Assembly (NCBI RefSeq): GCF_025264685.1
Contig: NZ_CP073721.1
Span: 487,001-551,000 of the forward strand
Origin: Dactylosporangium roseum
Lineage (GTDB): Bacteria; Actinomycetota; Actinomycetes; Mycobacteriales; Micromonosporaceae
DNA: 64,000 nt
Direction of reading: 5' to 3'
Shown: positions 34,038 through 42,563 of the stretch, in pieces
Numbering within the stretch: the first letter of the stretch is position 1
How the letters are laid out: each line of letters opens with the position of its first letter
Notes under the pieces: generated by a model
Told to the model about the DNA's origin: nothing
Database searches by the model: none
The model's input: the letters and a program-made list of their open reading frames with translations, nothing else
Program-made: the position numbers and the translations under genes

Positions 34038-35150
34038 CTATGACTGCCAGGCGCCGGCGCGCATGACTCGCTGGACCCGGAGGGTCTCGTCCAGCAGGAC
34101 CAGGTCGGCGCGTAGGCCCTCGCGCAGGGCGCCCACCTCGTCCGACAGACCGATCGCGGTCGCCGGCGTGGTCGAGGCCATGCGAGATGCGTTCGGCAGG
34201 GAGACGCCGGCGCCCACCGCGCGGCGGAACGCCTTGTCCATCGTCAGCGTGCTGCCCGCGATCGACCCGTCCCGCGCCAGCCGGGCCACGCCGTCCGCCA
34301 CGTCGACGCTCTGGCCGCCCAGGTCGTACGAGCCGTCGGGCATGCCGGCCGCGGCCATCGCGTCGGTGATGAGCGCGGCGCGGGCCGGGCCGGTCACCGA
34401 CGTGGCGAAGGCCAGGGTGCCGTCGTGCAGGTGGACGCCGTCGGCGACGAACTCGCACGTCACCGTCGCCGCGCCGAGGAGCGCGTAGACCGGGCCGGGC
34501 TGGCGGTGGTGCGGCGGGCGCATGCCGTTGAAGACGTGGGTGCCGACCGTGGCGCCGGCCTCGACGCCGGCCAGGGTCTCCTCCCAGGTCGCGTCGGTGT
34601 GGCCGAGCGCGGCGACAACACCGCGCTCGACGAGCAGGCGGATCGCGTCGAGGGCACTGGGCAGCTCGGGGGCGATCGTCACGAGCCGCACAGCGCCGTC
34701 GCCGGCGTCGATCAGCGCGTTGAGCTCGTCCAGCGACGGGTGGCGCAGGTGGGCCGGGTTCTGGGCGCCGCAGCGGGCCTGGGAGAGGAACGGCCCCTCG
34801 AAGTGCACGCCGGCCAGCACACCCTCGGCGACCAGCGGCGCGAAGGCCTTGGTGGCGCTCATCATCAGCTCGGGCGGCGAGGTGACCAGGCTGGCGAGCA
34901 TGGTCGTGGTGCCGTGCCCGAGGTGGTACGCCGCCGCCTTCCGCGCGTCGCCCGCGTCGCCGGTGGTGAACGTCGCACCGCCGCCGCCGTGCACGTGGAT
35001 GTCCACGAAGCCGGGGACGACCGTGTGTCCGGTGTGCACGGCCGTCGGCTCCGCGCCCACCTCCGCGACGCGATCGCCGGAGACGCGGACGAAACCGTCC
35101 TCGATGACGCGGTCGCCCGCGACCACCCGGACACCGGACACCACCGTCAT
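34038..35150 (-). CDS. nagA: N-acetylglucosamine-6-phosphate deacetylase
   Basis: 370-residue amidohydrolase-fold enzyme converting GlcNAc-6-P to GlcN-6-P and acetate. Metal and active-site motifs are present: PGFVDIHVHGG, VHFEGPFL, VAALGHTDA, GTHVFNGM and the catalytic Asp in ALITDAMAAAG. The ATG overlaps the stop of the upstream ROK kinase gene (ATGA), so the two are translationally coupled. The divergent DeoR regulator and its paired operators are the likely control. No nagB is adjacent in the window. Confidence 0.95.
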   Translation of the reverse strand: MTVVSGVRVVAGDRVIEDGFVRVSGDRVAEVGAEPTAVHTGHTVVPGFVDIHVHGGGGATFTTGDAGDARKAAAYHLGHGTTTMLASLVTSPPELMMSATKAFAPLVAEGVLAGVHFEGPFLSQARCGAQNPAHLRHPSLDELNALIDAGDGAVRLVTIAPELPSALDAIRLLVERGVVAALGHTDATWEETLAGVEAGATVGTHVFNGMRPPHHRQPGPVYALLGAATVTCEFVADGVHLHDGTLAFATSVTGPARAALITDAMAAAGMPDGSYDLGGQSVDVADGVARLARDGSIAGSTLTMDKAFRRAVGAGVSLPNASRMASTTPATAIGLSDEVGALREGLRADLVLLDETLRVQRVMRAGAWQS

Positions 35151-36088
35151 CGCGTGCTCCCATTCGTTGCCGGATTGTCGAGCGCGAGCAGCGCCGCGCC
35201 GAGGCATCCGGCCTCGTCGCCGAGCGCGGCCCGGGTGATCGCGGGCACGCGGTGGAACGTGACCCGCGAGTGGACGGCCTCCCGCAGCGGGGCCAGCAGC
35301 GCTTCGCCGGCCTCGGCGAGGCCGCCGCCGAGCACGATGACCGCCGGGTCGAACAGCGCGATGCCGGTCATCAGCCCGTCGGCGAGCGCGTCGATCGTCT
35401 CGCGCCACACGGCGGCCGCGACCGGCTCGCCCTCGGCGGCGAGGCGGGCGACCTCCTCCGCGGTGGCCTGGCGGCCGGCCTGTTCGGAGTACCGTCGCCC
35501 GACCGCCGACGCCGAGGCGATCGACTCCAGGCAGCCCCGCTGGCCGCAGCCGCACAGCGGGCCGCCGGGCCGGACGACGATGTGGCCGATCTCGCCGGCC
35601 GCGCCGTGCGAGCCCGTGTAGACCTGCCCGTTCACCACGTTGGCGGCGGCGATGCCGGTGCCGATCGGGATGAAGAGCACGTAGTCGTGACCGCGTCCGG
35701 CGCCCAGCCTGGCCTCGGCGAGCCCACCGGCCCGCACGTCGTGGCCGAGCGCGGCGGGCAGCCCGAGGCGCTGCTCCAGGAGATGCTTCAGCGGTACGTC
35801 ACGAAAGCCGACGTTCGCCGCCCAGACCGCGACGCCGTTGGTCTCGTCGATGATTCCGGGCACGACCAGCCCGGCGCCGACCGGCTCGAGGCCCTCGGCG
35901 CGGGCGGTGGCGGCGAGCCCGTCGGCGATGTCGAGGATGGTCGCCGCGACCGCCTCCGGTCCCCGCTCGCGGCCGGTCGGGTGTCGCTCGGCGTGCTGGA
36001 CGGTGTGCAGTGCGTCGCCGTCCGCGCCGACCAGGGCACATTTGATCCCGGTTCCGCCGACGTCGAGGGCGATCACGGTCTGTGTCAT
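35147..36088 (-). CDS. ROK-family sugar kinase (glucokinase / GlcNAc or ManNAc kinase-like)
   Basis: 313 residues. The ATP-binding DVGGTGIKCALV opens the protein, the catalytic Asp is in ALGHDVRAGGLAEA, and the ROK zinc motif CGCGQRGCLES is intact. The active-site HxxGEIGH element appears as GAAGEIGHIVV. Partnering with nagA suggests it phosphorylates N-acetylglucosamine or a related amino sugar to feed the deacetylase (inference from context). The ATG is at 36088 with GAGGA further upstream. The promoter region carries operator 1 at 36130. Confidence 0.9.
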   Translation of the reverse strand: MTQTVIALDVGGTGIKCALVGADGDALHTVQHAERHPTGRERGPEAVAATILDIADGLAATARAEGLEPVGAGLVVPGIIDETNGVAVWAANVGFRDVPLKHLLEQRLGLPAALGHDVRAGGLAEARLGAGRGHDYVLFIPIGTGIAAANVVNGQVYTGSHGAAGEIGHIVVRPGGPLCGCGQRGCLESIASASAVGRRYSEQAGRQATAEEVARLAAEGEPVAAAVWRETIDALADGLMTGIALFDPAVIVLGGGLAEAGEALLAPLREAVHSRVTFHRVPAITRAALGDEAGCLGAALLALDNPATNGSTR

Positions 36089-36129
36089 GGGGCTGTTGGT
36101 CCTCGACTGATCGTTTTGGCGACAAACCC

Positions 36130-36154
36130 GGTTGGTTCGCGCATCATTGCGCAC
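36130..36154. promoter_or_regulatory. Operator 1 of the DeoR-type regulator
   Basis: GGTTGGTTCGCGCATCATTG... site containing the inner palindrome GCGCA-TCAT-TGCGC. It is repeated almost exactly at 36218-36242, so these are probably paired sites for the regulator encoded at 36276. Confidence 0.7.
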
Positions 36155-36217
36155 CGGCGGGTCGGCTGGCAACCATACCCCTGCGGGCTAGTCCGATCAG
36201 TTGTCTTTGCGTTTACC

Positions 36218-36242
36218 GGTTGTTTCGCGCATTATTGTGCAC
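36218..36242. promoter_or_regulatory. Operator 2 of the DeoR-type regulator
   Basis: Second copy of the 25-bp site (GGTTGTTTCGCGCATTATTG...), 88 bp (start to start) from operator 1, just upstream of the regulator start. Confidence 0.7.
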
Positions 36243-36275
36243 ACATCTCGCACCGTGCGCGCAAAGGAGGGTCGC

Positions 36276-37061
36276 ATGGACCGATATGCGCGCTGGAACG
36301 CGCTCCTCGAGATCCTCACCGACAGCGGCCGGATCAGCGTGGAGGAGGCGGCCGAGCGGCTCGACGTCTCGCAGGCGACCATCCGCCGCGACTTCGATCA
36401 GTTGGCCCAGCAGCAGATGATCACCCGGACGCGCGGCGGTGCCGTCGCCAACGGCGTGTCGTACGATCTGCCGCTGCGGTACAAGACCGCGAAGCACGCC
36501 CCGGAGAAGCAGCGCATCGGCGCCGCGGCCGCCGCGCTGGTGTCCCCGGGCATGGTCGTCGCCCTGAACGGTGGCACGACGACCACCGAGGTCGCCCGCG
36601 CGCTCGCGGTGCGCCCCGAGCTGACCGGTGGCGTGGACGACGCACAGCTCACCGTCGTGACCAACGCGCTGAACATCGCCAACGAGCTGCTGGTCCGCTC
36701 GCGGATGAAGATCGTGGTGACCGGCGGGGTGGTCCGGCCGCAGTCGTTCGAGCTGGTCGGCCCGCTGGGCGGCAACATCCTGCGCGACGTCACGCTGGAC
36801 ATCGCATTACTGGGCGTCGACGCGCTCGACGTGACCCTCGGCGCCGCGGCTCACCACGAGGGCGAGGCCGCGATGAACAGCCTGATGGTCGCCCGCGCCC
36901 GCCGCGTGGTCATCATCACCGACAGTTCCAAGCTCGGCGGTCACGCGTTCGCCCGGATCTGCCCGGTCGACCGTATCGACACGCTGGTCACCGACTCCAA
37001 CGCCACCGAGCAGACGTTGGCCGCGTTCGCCGAGGCCGGCGTGAAGATCGTCACCGCCTGA
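36276..37061 (+). CDS. DeoR-family transcriptional regulator
   Basis: 261 residues. The N-terminal helix-turn-helix is RISVEEAAERLDVSQATIRR with the family-typical TRTRGGAV wing; the C-terminal sugar-phosphate-sensing domain includes VVALNGGTTTTEVARAL and VVIITDSSKLG. Divergent from the ROK-nagA operon and preceded by two direct operator copies, so it probably represses that operon and itself in response to an amino-sugar phosphate. The ATG follows AAAGGAGG. Confidence 0.92.
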   Translation: MDRYARWNALLEILTDSGRISVEEAAERLDVSQATIRRDFDQLAQQQMITRTRGGAVANGVSYDLPLRYKTAKHAPEKQRIGAAAAALVSPGMVVALNGGTTTTEVARALAVRPELTGGVDDAQLTVVTNALNIANELLVRSRMKIVVTGGVVRPQSFELVGPLGGNILRDVTLDIALLGVDALDVTLGAAAHHEGEAAMNSLMVARARRVVIITDSSKLGGHAFARICPVDRIDTLVTDSNATEQTLAAFAEAGVKIVTA

Positions 37062-37075
37062 CCCGCCCCCCTCGC

Positions 37076-37157
37076 TGCGTTGATCTTGCAGTTGTGGTGC
37101 CTGACAAACCCGGACATCGTGGGAGTGTCGCGGCACCACAACTGCAAGATCAACGCA
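37076..37157. repeat. 82-bp palindromic repeat element, copy 4
   Basis: TTGCAG/CTGCAA arm variant, forward loop. The stem extends outward through CGCTG/CAGCG and, past a bulged T, C5/G5 runs, giving a total hairpin of nearly 95 bp. The only copy between co-directional genes (regulator and DUF3263). Confidence 0.95.
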
Positions 37158-37203
37158 GCGGGGGGATAGGGTGGAGGGGTTTCCCCCGACCCCTGGAGCA
37201 GCG

Positions 37204-37530
37204 ATGAAGCGCGAGGACGTCGCGGCCCAGCAGTCGACCCCGGACGGCGACCTGGTCGACCCGGCGGCCGAGGCCGACGACGATCTCGCGGCCGCGGAGG
37301 AGCCGGCGGAGCTCGACGAGCGCGGCCGGCGGATCCTCGCGTTCGAGAAGCAGTGGTGGCGCCGGGCCGGCGCGAAGGAGCAGGCCATCCGCGACACGTT
37401 CGGCCTGTCGGCGACTCGCTACTACCAGTTGCTCAACACCCTGCTCGACAACCCGCTGGCCCTGGCGCACGACCCGGTGGTCGTCCAGCGCCTGCGCCGC
37501 CTGCGGGCGTCGCGACCCCACGGCCGCTGA
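37204..37530 (+). CDS. DUF3263 domain-containing protein
   Basis: 108 residues. An acidic N-terminal tail precedes the DUF3263 core: ILAFEKQWWRRAGAKEQAIR, then LSATRYYQLLNTLLDNP, a helix-turn-helix-like segment conserved across actinobacteria, and a basic end. The ATG follows GGAG. The fold suggests nucleic-acid binding, but no function is established. It is convergent with the AAA ATPase gene. Confidence 0.88.
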   Translation: MKREDVAAQQSTPDGDLVDPAAEADDDLAAAEEPAELDERGRRILAFEKQWWRRAGAKEQAIRDTFGLSATRYYQLLNTLLDNPLALAHDPVVVQRLRRLRASRPHGR

Positions 37531-37543
37531 AGGTGGCTGCCGG

Positions 37544-39787
37544 TCAGCGGGTCTTCTGCTGCTCGGCATAGCTGGCGAGCCACGCCACCTGGGTCGGGTC
37601 GAGCGACGGCCGGACGCGCTCGCGGGCCAGTTCGACGTGCGCGGCGGTCACCTCCGTCGCGTCGAGCGACTCGCGCATGGCGGCCAGGGCCGACTCGCGA
37701 ACCAGGGCCGCGCAGTCCGCGGCCGAGAAGCGGTCCAGCGACTCCGCCAGGGCGGGCAGATCCACGTCGCCGGCCAGTGGAACGGACTTCGCCGCGGCGC
37801 GGAGGATCTCGGCCCGGGCGTCGGCGTCCGGCGGGGGCACGAACACCAGGCGCTCCAGCCGACCGGGCCGCAGCAGCGCCGGGTCGACCAGGTCCGGGCG
37901 GTTCGTCGCTCCGATCACCACGACATTGCGCAGGGCCTCGACGCCGTCGAGCTCGGTGAGCAGCGCGGCGACGACACGGTCCGTCGTGCCGCCGTCGGTC
38001 GCCTGGCCGCGGGTCGGCGCCAGGGCGTCGACCTCGTCCAGGAAGACCAGTGTCGGCGCGGCCTCCCGCGCCCGGCGGAACAGCTCCCGCACCGCCCGCT
38101 CGGACTCGCCGACCCACTTCGACAGCAGCTCCGCACCCTTGACGGACAGCACGTTGGCCTTGCCCGTGCCGGCGATCGCCTTGACCAGGAACGTCTTGCC
38201 GCAGCCCGGCGGGCCGTAGAGCAGCACGCCGCGCGGCGGCTCGACGCCCAGCCGGGAGAACGCGTCGGGATACGACAACGGCCACAGCACCGACTCGGTC
38301 AGCGTCTGCTTGACCTCGACCATGTCGCCGACGTCGTCGAGCGTGACCTTCGCCAGCTCCAGCGACGACTCCGCCATCGACGTCGGCCGGACCACCTCGA
38401 GCGCGGCGTCGAAGTCGGCCATCACCACGCGCGCGTCCTCGGCCTCGCGGCGGTGGCGCAGCGCAGCCCGTACACCCGCCTCACGCACCAGCGCGGCCAG
38501 GTCGGCGGCGACGAAGCCGGGCGTGCGGGCGGCCACGTCGTCGAGGCGCACGTCGTCGTCGAGGGGCACGCCCCGGGTCAGCACCCCGAGCTGCTCGCGG
38601 CGCAGGGCGGCGTCCGGCAGCGGCAGCGCGATCTCGTGGGCCAGCAGGTCGGGGGAACGCACCGCCGGGTCGACCGCCTCGGGGCGGCTGGTCGTGCAGA
38701 CCACCGCCTCGCCCTCGCGGATCAGCTCGCCGAGGAGCTGCCGGAAGACCGTCGAGAGCGGGCCCGGCTGGTCGCGCGGCGCCAGGGCGTCGACGTCGGA
38801 GACCAGCAGCACCGCGGGGCCGGGCGCGCGCATCTCGTCGGCGGCCTTGCGCAGGCGGGCGGCCGCGTCGTTGTTGGTCAGTGCCGCGATCTCCGGCGCC
38901 CACAGGGGCACGACCTGCGCCTTCACGCTGCCGGCCACCGCGTGCACCAGCGCCGACTTTCCCGAGCCGGCCGGGCCGGTGATGAGCACGCCGAGCGACA
39001 TCGTCGTGCCGAGCTTGGACAGCACCTCGCCGTGGTGGAAGCCGAGATCGAGCAGCTCGATGAGCTGCTCCGCCTGGGCGCGCAGACCCGGCAGGTCGTC
39101 GAGCGTCGGCGCGGTCGCGGCCGGCGCGGCCGATGCGGGTGCGGTGGTCGCCGGGGCGAGGACCGTGCCGGGCGCGTGCGTCGCCTGGCCGTGCTGCCAG
39201 CCCACCGTCGTGTCCATCGTGACCAGCGCGCCCGGGTCCGGGTCGGCGGCGACGACGGTCAGCAGGGCGCTCGTCCACGCGTATCCGACCGTGTTCGACA
39301 GGCTCTTGCGAGCCGCCTCGACGAGCCCCTTGTCGACCATCACGGTGGCCGCCGCCGGCGCCGTCGGCAGGGTGCCCAGCGAGACGTCCTGCGGCAGCAG
39401 CGACACGTTGTCGCCGACCGTGACCACCTTGCCCAGCAGCGCGAGGCGCAGCATCTCGGGCGACACGACCGCGACGATCTCGGACGGGCCGGCGAGCGTC
39501 ACGCTCTGCGCGGCGCGCAGCGGCGCGGCGGCGACCGTGACCTGCCCGCCGTCGCGGATGCCGAGGTTGCCCAGCACCAGGTCGTCGGCGTAGACCAGCG
39601 CGCGGCTCGCACCCGCCCCGGCGACCGCGACGATCCCGGCGGACGCGCGTCGCCCGGTCAGCGAGATCGGATCGCCCGGGCGCAGCCCCAGCGCGGTGAG
39701 CACCTCGGGGTGCAGCCGCACCACGCCCCGGCGGGCGTCGAGCGCGGCTGGGCGGAGGCTGGCAGTGAGGGTCAAGGTCGCCGACAC
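37544..39787 (-). CDS. Tandem-AAA ATPase, CDC48/VAT-like
   Basis: 747 residues. The N-terminal about 220 resemble the CDC48 double-psi barrel N-domain. D1 has Walker A GPAGSGKS (271-278), but Walker B reads LLVSDVDA, so the usual catalytic DE is SD. D2 has canonical Walker A GPPGCGKT (525-532), a pore-loop-like KWVGESE, Walker B FLDEVDA (582-588) and arginine-finger region RPGRLERLV. This suggests D1 binds nucleotide while D2 drives unfolding. GTG 39787 is the likely start. Unfoldase for protein remodelling; its partner is unknown. Confidence 0.88.
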   Translation of the reverse strand: MSATLTLTASLRPAALDARRGVVRLHPEVLTALGLRPGDPISLTGRRASAGIVAVAGAGASRALVYADDLVLGNLGIRDGGQVTVAAAPLRAAQSVTLAGPSEIVAVVSPEMLRLALLGKVVTVGDNVSLLPQDVSLGTLPTAPAAATVMVDKGLVEAARKSLSNTVGYAWTSALLTVVAADPDPGALVTMDTTVGWQHGQATHAPGTVLAPATTAPASAAPAATAPTLDDLPGLRAQAEQLIELLDLGFHHGEVLSKLGTTMSLGVLITGPAGSGKSALVHAVAGSVKAQVVPLWAPEIAALTNNDAAARLRKAADEMRAPGPAVLLVSDVDALAPRDQPGPLSTVFRQLLGELIREGEAVVCTTSRPEAVDPAVRSPDLLAHEIALPLPDAALRREQLGVLTRGVPLDDDVRLDDVAARTPGFVAADLAALVREAGVRAALRHRREAEDARVVMADFDAALEVVRPTSMAESSLELAKVTLDDVGDMVEVKQTLTESVLWPLSYPDAFSRLGVEPPRGVLLYGPPGCGKTFLVKAIAGTGKANVLSVKGAELLSKWVGESERAVRELFRRAREAAPTLVFLDEVDALAPTRGQATDGGTTDRVVAALLTELDGVEALRNVVVIGATNRPDLVDPALLRPGRLERLVFVPPPDADARAEILRAAAKSVPLAGDVDLPALAESLDRFSAADCAALVRESALAAMRESLDATEVTAAHVELARERVRPSLDPTQVAWLASYAEQQKTR

Positions 39788-39863
39788 GCAACGAGAGTAA
39801 CCGTTGCTGTGAAGGGGCTGAGTGTTTCGGCATGGTGCGACATGCGGTGCGTACGTTCTAGCC

Positions 39864-42563
39864 ATGCGACTTCGCGTCACGCGCCGCCGGCTCGTCGCCG
39901 GTTCCGTCGTCGTCCTGCTCGTGGCGGGCCTCGTCGGCTGGGCGGCGGTGCCCGACCCGGCCCGCTACCGCACCATCGAGCAGCGGCTCACCGTGCGCAC
40001 CGGCCCGGACGACGCCACTGAAGTCACCCTGGACACCACCCTGTTCCTGCCGAAGTCCGCCACGGCGAGCCGCCCAGTGCCGGCCGTCCTCCTGGCACAC
40101 GGCTTCGGCGGCACCAAGCAGAGCGTCCGGTCCGACGCCCAGGACTTCGCCGATCTCGGTTACGCGGTGCTGACCTGGACCGCCCAGGGTTTCGGCCGCT
40201 CGACCGGTGAGATCCACCTCGACAGCCCGGACTGGGAGGTGAAGGACGCCCAGCGGCTCGTCGACTGGCTGGCCGCGCGGCCCGACATCCAGAAGACCGG
40301 CGACGACCCGAAGGTCGCGGCGGTCGGCGGCTCCTACGGCGGTGCGCTCGCGCTGCTGCTCGCCGCCCAGGACCCGCGCATCGACGCGATCGTGCCCATG
40401 ATCACCTGGCACGACCTGTCGAGCGCCTTCCTGCCGAACGGCGTCTTCAAGAAGCAGTGGGCCGGCCTGTTCTTCGGCAACGGCAGCACCGACCCGCTGA
40501 ACCCGGCCCAGCAGCAGCCCGGCGGCGATCCGCAGTGCGGCCGGTTCGCCAAGGACATCTGCCAGGCGTACCTCAAGATCGCGACGACCGGCGCGGCCGG
40601 CCCCGACGAGATCTCGCTGCTGCGCAGGTCCAGCCCGGCCCCGGTGCTCGACCGGATCAAGGCGCCGACGCTGCTGATCCAGGGCCAGGTCGACACCCTG
40701 TTCCCGCTCAGCGAGGGCGACGCCAACGCGCGAGGGATCGCCGCCACCGGCACCCCGGTCCGGGTCGCCTGGTTCACCGGCGGCCACGACGGCGGCACGG
40801 GACCGCAGTCCGAGGTCGACCGGGTGCGGTACCTCACCGCCCAGTGGCTCGACCACTACGTGAAGGGCAACGGCACGGCGCCGGCCGGCAGCTTCACCTA
40901 CTCGCGGGTGTCGGGCCTCAACGCGCGGGGCCGCGGCGTGGTCACCACGGCGTCGTCGGTCGACGCCTACCCCGGCCTCGACGGCGCGGGCCGGACGTTC
41001 GACCTGGTGGGCCCGGCGCAGCGCATCGCGAACCCGCCGGACGGCAACCCGGCGGCCATCTCGTCCCTGCCGATCGCCAACATCGCCAGCCTCCTCGACT
41101 CGGGCGTCTCGGCCGAGATCCCCGGCCAGCACGCCGACTTCGTCTCGGCGCCGCTCACCGAGGTGTTCGACGCCGCCGGCGCGCCGACGGTCCGCATCCG
41201 CGCCGCGTCGCCGACCGGCGAGGCCGTCCTCTTCGTCAAGCTCTACGACGTGCCGGCGAAGGGTGCGCCCGCCATCCCCGACGGCCTCATCGCGCCGGTC
41301 CGCCTGACCGGCCTGCCGACCGACATCACCGACGCCCAGCCGGTCACGGTGACCCTGCCGGCGGTCGTGCACCGGTTCGAGGCCGGCAGCCGGATCCGCG
41401 TCACCGTCGCGACGGCCGACACCGCCTACTGGTCGCCGCCGGACCCGACCGTCTACCAGGTCGCCGTCGACGGCGCGATCAGCCTGCCCGCCATCGCCGG
41501 CACGCCGATCGCCAATCCCGAGGTCATCTGGCGGTACGTGCTGGCCGGCCTCATCGCCGCCGTCGCCGTCGGCCTGGCGGTCGTCCTGCTGCTCGCCCGT
41601 CGCCGGGCGAAGCGGATCGACCGCAGCGTCGATGCCGAGCACGTCGACACGCCGCTGGTCGTGCGCGGCCTGCGCAAGGAGTACAAGGACTTCGTCGCGG
41701 TGTCCAAGGTGGACTTCACGGTCCACAGGGGACAGGTCGTCGGGCTGCTCGGGCCGAACGGCGCCGGCAAGACCACCTCGCTGCGGGTGCTGATGGGGCT
41801 GACCCGCCCGACCGCGGGCGAGATCCTGGTGTTCGGCCACCGGCTGCTCCCCGGAGCTCCGGTGCTGTCCCGGGTCGGCGCGCTGGTCGAGGGGCCCGGC
41901 TTCCTCCCGCACCTCACCGGGCTGCAGAACCTGGAGCTGTACTGGCGGGCGACCGGCCGGCCCAGCGCGGACGCCCACTTCGAGGAGGCCTACGAGATCG
42001 CCGGACTCGGGACGGCCGTCAACCGGCGCGTCAAGACGTACAGCCACGGCATGCGGCAGCGCCTGGCGATCGCGCAGGCGATGCTCGGCCTGCCCGAGCT
42101 GCTGGTGCTCGACGAGCCCACGGACGGGCTCGACCCGCCGCAGATCGCCGAGATGCGCAAGGTGCTGCGCCGCTACGCGACCGGCGGGCGGGCGGTGCTG
42201 GTCTCCAGCCATCTGCTCGCCGAGGTCGAGCAGACCTGCACCGACGTCGTCGTCATGCACAAGGGCGAGGTCGTCGCGGCGGGGCCGGTCGACGACATCG
42301 TCGGCGACTCGCCGACGGTCCAGCTCGATGTGTCCGATGTGGACGCGGCGGAGAAGGTGCTGGAGGAGCTGGGCGTGCGGTCGGTGGCCTGGTCCGGCGG
42401 GCGCGGCCTGGTCGTCGACGTCAACGGCACACCGCGCGCCGAGGTGGTGGCCGCACTGGTCAAGGCGGGGGTCGGCATCGACCGGGTGGTCCCGCGCCGG
42501 CGGTTGGAGGACGCGTTCCTGTCGCTCGTCGGCGGGGACACCAAGGCGAGCGGAGAACGGTGA
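39864..42563 (+). CDS. S15-type alpha/beta hydrolase fused to ABC transporter ATPase
   Basis: 899 residues. An N-terminal helix leads to an X-Pro dipeptidyl-peptidase/CocE-type hydrolase with nucleophile GGSYGG (Ser158), Asp277 in GQVDTLF and His308 in GGHDGG, then a beta-rich C-terminal domain. A second helix (about 557-579) is followed by an ABC ATPase: Walker A GPNGAGKT (630-637), signature YSHGMRQRLAIAQA, Walker B LLVLDEPTDGLDP. The hydrolase lies outside and the ATPase inside. The ATG is six bases after TACGTT. The permease gene starts at its stop. Substrate unknown; a peptide or ester processed then transported is plausible. Confidence 0.9.
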   Translation: MRLRVTRRRLVAGSVVVLLVAGLVGWAAVPDPARYRTIEQRLTVRTGPDDATEVTLDTTLFLPKSATASRPVPAVLLAHGFGGTKQSVRSDAQDFADLGYAVLTWTAQGFGRSTGEIHLDSPDWEVKDAQRLVDWLAARPDIQKTGDDPKVAAVGGSYGGALALLLAAQDPRIDAIVPMITWHDLSSAFLPNGVFKKQWAGLFFGNGSTDPLNPAQQQPGGDPQCGRFAKDICQAYLKIATTGAAGPDEISLLRRSSPAPVLDRIKAPTLLIQGQVDTLFPLSEGDANARGIAATGTPVRVAWFTGGHDGGTGPQSEVDRVRYLTAQWLDHYVKGNGTAPAGSFTYSRVSGLNARGRGVVTTASSVDAYPGLDGAGRTFDLVGPAQRIANPPDGNPAAISSLPIANIASLLDSGVSAEIPGQHADFVSAPLTEVFDAAGAPTVRIRAASPTGEAVLFVKLYDVPAKGAPAIPDGLIAPVRLTGLPTDITDAQPVTVTLPAVVHRFEAGSRIRVTVATADTAYWSPPDPTVYQVAVDGAISLPAIAGTPIANPEVIWRYVLAGLIAAVAVGLAVVLLLARRRAKRIDRSVDAEHVDTPLVVRGLRKEYKDFVAVSKVDFTVHRGQVVGLLGPNGAGKTTSLRVLMGLTRPTAGEILVFGHRLLPGAPVLSRVGALVEGPGFLPHLTGLQNLELYWRATGRPSADAHFEEAYEIAGLGTAVNRRVKTYSHGMRQRLAIAQAMLGLPELLVLDEPTDGLDPPQIAEMRKVLRRYATGGRAVLVSSHLLAEVEQTCTDVVVMHKGEVVAAGPVDDIVGDSPTVQLDVSDVDAAEKVLEELGVRSVAWSGGRGLVVDVNGTPRAEVVAALVKAGVGIDRVVPRRRLEDAFLSLVGGDTKASGER

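Noticed and set aside
37637..40021. 794-codon plus-strand frame opposite the AAA ATPase
   Set aside because: Arg/Gly-rich shadow translation typical of GC-rich antisense frames.
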